The notes below the pieces were generated by a model. That model had not been told where the DNA came from and searched no databases. It was given only the letters and a program-made list of their open reading frames with translations. This document shows positions 63,839 to 64,000 of a stretch of DNA of 64,000 bases, in pieces (position 1 is the stretch's first letter; each line of letters begins with the position of its first letter). The position numbers were made by a program, and so were the translations under genes. Source of the DNA: Chitinophaga pinensis (GTDB lineage: Bacteria > Bacteroidota > Bacteroidia > Chitinophagales > CAMDFR01); contig CAMART010000013.1 in the NCBI GenBank assembly GCA_945860705.1, forward strand, positions 1 to 64,000, read 5' to 3'.

Positions 63839-64000
63839 GCTATTTTCGTTTACTCAAATATTCATCCACTCTTTCTTTTACATTTTTTCTAATACTAGAC
63901 CAATATAAATTGTAATCTAATAAATGCATCACTTTAAAGAAAGGCATAAATGGAACTTTAGTTTTTACCCATAGATAGTTATTGTGTATTTGTGCGGTAG
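63839..64000 (-). CDS. C-terminal end of a truncated gene, unknown
   Basis: The last 53 codons of a minus-strand frame are open to the window end; the stop is TAG (63839-63841 read on the minus strand). The peptide is Lys/Tyr/Phe-rich with W-V-K-T-K-V-P-F-M-P-F-F-K-V. It is cut by the window edge and I do not recognise it. Confidence 0.5.

Noticed and set aside
1-64000. CRISPR array
   Set aside because: No series of identical short repeats with regular unique spacers; the four half-sites at 38110-38143 are too short and closely spaced.
1-64000. tRNA or rRNA genes
   Set aside because: No T-loop-like GGTTCGAATCC pattern with a cloverleaf, and no rRNA-like segment was seen.

Overview
The window looks like a chromosomal segment of an AT-rich member of the Bacteroidota. 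Supporting signs are a type IX secretion sorting domain on a secreted protein, the Bacteroidota-type TonB N-terminus with the F-E-x-R-N-K-x-Y-G-A-Y motif, repeated TAnnTTTG-type minus-7 promoter elements, and monocistronic or short-operon housekeeping genes (dnaE, prs, rplY, pth, ftsX, aroQ, trxA). I cannot place it more precisely than the phylum; there is no rRNA or tRNA gene to help.

Layout. Bases 1-5235 (minus strand) carry a T9SS cargo protein, a TPR protein, a PstS-like lipoprotein, a small membrane protein and TonB. Bases 5236-8194 hold a phosphate-type porin and a Pit phosphate transporter behind a good match to a Pho box. Bases 8222-17515 are ordinary genes: flippase, acyl-CoA carboxylase beta subunit, phosphoesterase, hydrolase, and a prs-rplY-pth run driven by a clear promoter. 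Bases 17646-22652 are a different kind of DNA: three gene units separated by three similar 131-132 bp imperfect inverted repeats, all in the same orientation, each starting with an ATAAC box and ending with a GTTAT box. They look like integron attC sites. The cargo is defence-like: a DUF262/DUF1524 protein (GmrSD-like), an EVE-HNH endonuclease, and a Fic protein with a small orphan ORF. No integrase is present in the window, so this would be an integrase-less cassette cluster (CALIN-like). It ends exactly at the gdhA terminator.

Bases 22704-30377 form one long minus-strand run: cdd, a methyltransferase, an M16-like/OmpA-like fusion, a GH1 glycosidase, ccmB, ccmC-like, ccmD-like and gdhA. Bases 30474-42145 hold a saccharopine-dehydrogenase-like gene, a tight lipid A/LPS operon (LptF-type permease, PAP2 phosphatase, ArnT-like glycosyltransferase), a radical SAM protein divergent from an EamA transporter across a striking repeated palindrome, and assorted envelope genes. 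Bases 42218-56464 are mostly housekeeping: clpS-aat overlapping by one base, ftsX, aspartate kinase, aroQ, trxA, dnaE, cinA. Bases 56667-62253 are a surface-polysaccharide region (flippase, FkbM-like, methyltransferase, Gmd-like, GT4) with alternating gene directions. The window closes with rocD and the 3' end of one truncated gene.

The most notable item is the attC-like defence cassette cluster. The best regulatory signals are the Pho box at 5314-5331 and the four phased half-sites at 38110-38143. Product names rest on motif recognition by eye; no database search was run.
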